Source: JAGQTE01 sp964648005 (GTDB lineage: Bacteria > Actinomycetota > Acidimicrobiia > Acidimicrobiales > Acidimicrobilacustridaceae). Taken from it: a stretch of DNA of 7,644 bases. Location of the stretch: positions 1 through 7,644 of the forward strand of contig CAZYKR010000217.1 in the NCBI GenBank assembly GCA_964648005.1, given 5' to 3'. Position numbers and translations under genes: made by a program. How positions within the stretch are numbered: position 1 is the first letter of the stretch; each line of letters begins with the position of its first letter. Shown here piece after piece: positions 5,668 through 7,644 of this stretch. The notes below the pieces were generated by a model that saw only the letters and a program-made list of their open reading frames with translations, ran no database searches and was not told where the DNA came from.

Positions 5668-6939
5668 TCAGGTGGTGGCGGTGGCGTCCGGGGCGTCGGC
5701 GTCGGCGGGGTGCTCCTTGCCCGAGGTGGGCATGGCGGCGGCGATGCCGGGCACGTCCCGACCCGGCAGCAGGGCGTGCCAGTACACCGACTCGAACATG
5801 AGCTTGCCGAGGTGGTTGAGCCGCGAGTTCTTGAGCAGCGGCATGCCGACCTTGGCGGGGAAGTGGCCCGGCAGCGGCTCGGTCTCGTAGTTGAAGTCGA
5901 TCAGCAGGGCCTTGCCGAACCCGGTCTCGATGAAGCAGTTGGCGTGACCGTCGTAGGAGGCGTCGAGCTCCTCGCCGGCGAGGAACCGCCGCACGTTCTC
6001 GGTCAGGACCTCGCCCTCGAAGTGCGTGACCGAGCCGGCCTTGGACGCCGGCAGGTTCGAGGCGTCGCCGATGACGAAGATGTTCGGCTTGGCCTTCGAC
6101 TGCAGGGTGTGCTCATCGGCCGGGACGAAGTCGAGCTCGTCGCCGAGACCGGGTGAGCGGCTCACGTACTCGGCGCCGCCGTGCAACGGGATGGTGACGA
6201 GCAGATCGAACGGCACCTCACGCTCGTCCCAGCTGATGATGCGGCCGCCGTCGCCGTCGACGGTGCCGGTGTTGAACTCGGTCACCAGCTCGATGCCCTT
6301 GTCGCCGAGCATCGAGCTGAGCGTCGCCGACGCCACCGGCTTGGTGAAGGCACCGTCGAGTGGCGTGACGTAGGTCAGCTCGACCTTGTCCCGGATGCCG
6401 CGCTCGGTGAAGTAGGCGTCGGCGAGGAACGAGAACTCGAGGGGTGCGACCGGGCACTTGATCGGCAGGTCGACGACGTTGACGACGACGCGGCCGCCGT
6501 CGAAGCGGGCGAGCGCTTCGGCGAGCGCCGCCGCGCCCTCGGGCGTGTAGAAGGTGAAGATCCGCTCCATCCACCCGGCGTCGGTCAGCCCTTCGGTCTC
6601 GTCGGGGAGCAGGCGCGCGCCGGTGGCGATGACCAGCACGTCGTAGTCGAGGGTGTCGCCGCCGGCGAGGCTGACGGTCTGGGCCTCGATGTCGACGGCC
6701 GACACCTCGTCCTCGCGGAAGTCGATGTGGTGGTGCAGCTGGCGGTGGCGGGGTCGCACGATGTCGTCGACGTGGACGTGCCCGAACGGCACGAACAACA
6801 ACCCGGGCTGGTAGACGTGGGTGTCGTCGCGGTCCACCACGGTGATCGTCAGCTCGTCGGCGCCGTAGTGCTTGCGCAGGCGGTTCGCCATGATCGTCCC
6901 GCCGGTCCCGCCGCCGAGGATCACCAGTCGCTGGGGCAT
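5668..6939 (-). CDS. sqr: Sulfide:quinone oxidoreductase-like FAD flavoprotein
   Basis: The 423-aa product is a two-dinucleotide-fold flavoprotein. The N-terminal FAD loop is ILGGGTGG (7-14), the second hallmark is ATGAR (105-109), and the C-terminal FAD site is VIGDASNLPASKAGS (299-313). The DTHVYQPGLLFVPFG stretch (39-53) is typical of SQR/flavocytochrome c sulfide dehydrogenases. It has exactly two cysteines: C162 in IKCPVAPLEF and C335 in GHANCFIETG, at the places where SQRs hold the redox-active pair that takes sulfide to sulfane sulfur. A C-terminal hydrophobic, amphipathic segment (LGKLMFESVYWHALLPG, 387-403) would dock it on the membrane near quinone; an acidic low-complexity tail ends the protein. 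The ATG at 6939 has GGGAG 6 nt upstream. It is first in the - strand block and probably feeds persulfide to the TusE/DsrE2 pair. Sulfide as substrate is likely, not proven. Confidence 0.85.
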   Translation of the reverse strand: MPQRLVILGGGTGGTIMANRLRKHYGADELTITVVDRDDTHVYQPGLLFVPFGHVHVDDIVRPRHRQLHHHIDFREDEVSAVDIEAQTVSLAGGDTLDYDVLVIATGARLLPDETEGLTDAGWMERIFTFYTPEGAAALAEALARFDGGRVVVNVVDLPIKCPVAPLEFSFLADAYFTERGIRDKVELTYVTPLDGAFTKPVASATLSSMLGDKGIELVTEFNTGTVDGDGGRIISWDEREVPFDLLVTIPLHGGAEYVSRSPGLGDELDFVPADEHTLQSKAKPNIFVIGDASNLPASKAGSVTHFEGEVLTENVRRFLAGEELDASYDGHANCFIETGFGKALLIDFNYETEPLPGHFPAKVGMPLLKNSRLNHLGKLMFESVYWHALLPGRDVPGIAAAMPTSGKEHPADADAPDATATT

Positions 6940-6991
6940 CGTCCACTCCCGGTCGCTCGAGTTGCGATTGCCGGGGTCGATGGTACGGCGG

Positions 6992-7017
6992 CATCGGCGA
7001 CGGCGGCGGTGCCGATG
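6992..7017. promoter_or_regulatory. Inverted repeat in the divergent region upstream of the SQR operon
   Basis: CATCGGC (6992-6998) and GCCGATG (7011-7017) are perfect 7-bp inverted arms 12 nt apart. They lie in the 147-nt gap between the SQR start (6939, -) and the rightward gene. A dimeric regulator site is one reading, a hairpin another. On the - strand TACCAT (plus-strand 6981-6986) sits between this repeat and the ribosome site and could be a -10, but no matching -35 is clear. Confidence 0.28.
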
Positions 7018-7072
7018 GTCGCCGAGCGGGGGGCCGAAGGTCCCGAATCCTCCGAGGGGCGGGGCGGCGATC

Positions 7073-7078
7073 TACGTT
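7073..7078 (+). promoter_or_regulatory. Candidate -10 (TACGTT) for the right-edge membrane-protein gene
   Basis: TACGTT fits the actinobacterial TANNNT -10 form and stands out in a run of G and C. It ends 8 nt before the in-frame GTG at 7087, a spacing that would suit a leaderless transcript. No Shine-Dalgarno precedes either the GTG or the ATG at 7099, which fits a leaderless start. No good -35 is seen. Confidence 0.33.
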
Positions 7079-7098
7079 TCTGGCCCGTGGGTGCGTCG

Positions 7099-7644
7099 AT
7101 GGCGGTGACGGAGACGGCGGGGAAGCGAGCGCGACGCATCGGTGCAGTGCTGATCGTCTTCGGGGTGATCGGTGCGGTCGGCAGCATCCTGGCCGGCGTG
7201 CTGGCGGCCTCGTCGGCGAGGGCGAACCTGTCTCGCATCGAGGCGCCCGGTTCGGTGACGACGCAACTCGAGGCTGGGCGCTACTCGCTGTGGTCGCCGT
7301 ACGACCGGAACCTGACGTTCTACGACGTGGTCATCGAGGGTCCCGCCGGACCCGTCGAGTACCGGCCGTACGGCTTCTTCGGGTCGTCGGACACCATCGT
7401 CGACGGCGGTGTGTCGTATCGGTCCGACGGCTTCTTCGAGCCGCCGGTCGCCGGCTCGTACACCGTGACGCTGACCGACGACGGCCAGGACCTGTCCGAG
7501 CCGATGACGGTGCTCGTCGGTCCCGGCGACGGCTACGGCGTGACGATCTTCCTGTGGTCGGCCCTCGGCGTGCTCGTCAGCGGCATCGTCGGCGTCGTCG
7601 GGCTCATCCTGGTGATCGTCGGCGTCGTGCGCCGCAACCGGGCC
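7099..7644 (+). CDS. Two-helix membrane protein with an exported beta-rich domain (3' end cut off)
   Basis: An open frame of 182 codons runs to the right edge without a stop. A basic head (GKRARR, 8-13) is followed by a hydrophobic segment (about 14-36), which would anchor the protein with the next part outside. Residues about 40-145 are polar and strand-rich: GRYSLWSPYDRNLTFYDVV (60-78), the recurring YGFFGSSD and DGFFEPP, and AGSYTVTLTDDG (118-129). A second long hydrophobic segment (about 147-177) then returns to a basic RRNR end, so the true C-terminus is probably close. The ATG at 7099 is chosen; a leaderless GTG at 7087, adding MGAS, is a good alternative. The exported part looks like a small beta-sandwich, but I do not recognise a family. 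It is divergent from the SQR operon, and a functional link is unproven. Confidence 0.75.
   Translation, partial: MAVTETAGKRARRIGAVLIVFGVIGAVGSILAGVLAASSARANLSRIEAPGSVTTQLEAGRYSLWSPYDRNLTFYDVVIEGPAGPVEYRPYGFFGSSDTIVDGGVSYRSDGFFEPPVAGSYTVTLTDDGQDLSEPMTVLVGPGDGYGVTIFLWSALGVLVSGIVGVVGLILVIVGVVRRNRA

Overview
The window is very GC-rich, with G or C at most third codon positions and tightly packed genes. It reads as a high-GC actinobacterial chromosome. The mix of a sulfide:quinone oxidoreductase-like flavoprotein, a TusE/DsrC protein, a DsrE2 protein, a P450 and an acyl-CoA-dehydrogenase-fold hydroxylase recalls the Acidimicrobiia (Ilumatobacter-like lineages). That assignment is an inference from gene content, not from a marker gene. 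No rRNA, tRNA, CRISPR array, insertion sequence or phage gene was seen.

Layout from left to right. The C-terminal end of a family-5 (peptide/nickel-type) ABC transporter solute-binding protein runs to 274 (+). A compact hairpin separates it from a convergent small membrane-protein gene (297-515, -). A divergent promoter region (516-653) holds the most AT-rich pocket noticed in the window. Next comes a + strand pair: an acyl-CoA-dehydrogenase-fold flavoprotein (654-1799), then a CHAD-domain protein (1807-2754) starting 7 nt after it. A long hairpin (2771-2822) fills the gap to a convergent - strand block.

That - strand block, read in transcription order, is: an SQR-like flavoprotein (6939-5668), a TusE/DsrC-type sulfur carrier (5624-5307), a DsrE2-type sulfurtransferase (5226-4759), a cytochrome P450 (4733-3471) and a hexapeptide-repeat beta-helix protein (3395-2844). 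All five point the same way with gaps of 43, 80, 25 and 75 nt, so co-transcription is likely at least for the first four. A divergent + strand gene for a two-helix membrane protein with an exported beta-rich domain starts near 7087-7099 and runs off the right edge.

How the genes may work together: the flavoprotein keeps the two cysteines expected of an SQR, TusE keeps only its C-terminal cysteine, and DsrE2 keeps one cysteine in its conserved segment. Together they look like a small persulfide-relay module that oxidises sulfide or persulfide at the membrane and passes sulfane sulfur between protein thiols. No TusA, DsrAB or Hdr-like genes are visible, so the final sulfur acceptor is unknown. 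A P450 25 nt behind DsrE2 is the most unusual part of the arrangement and the best candidate here for something undescribed.
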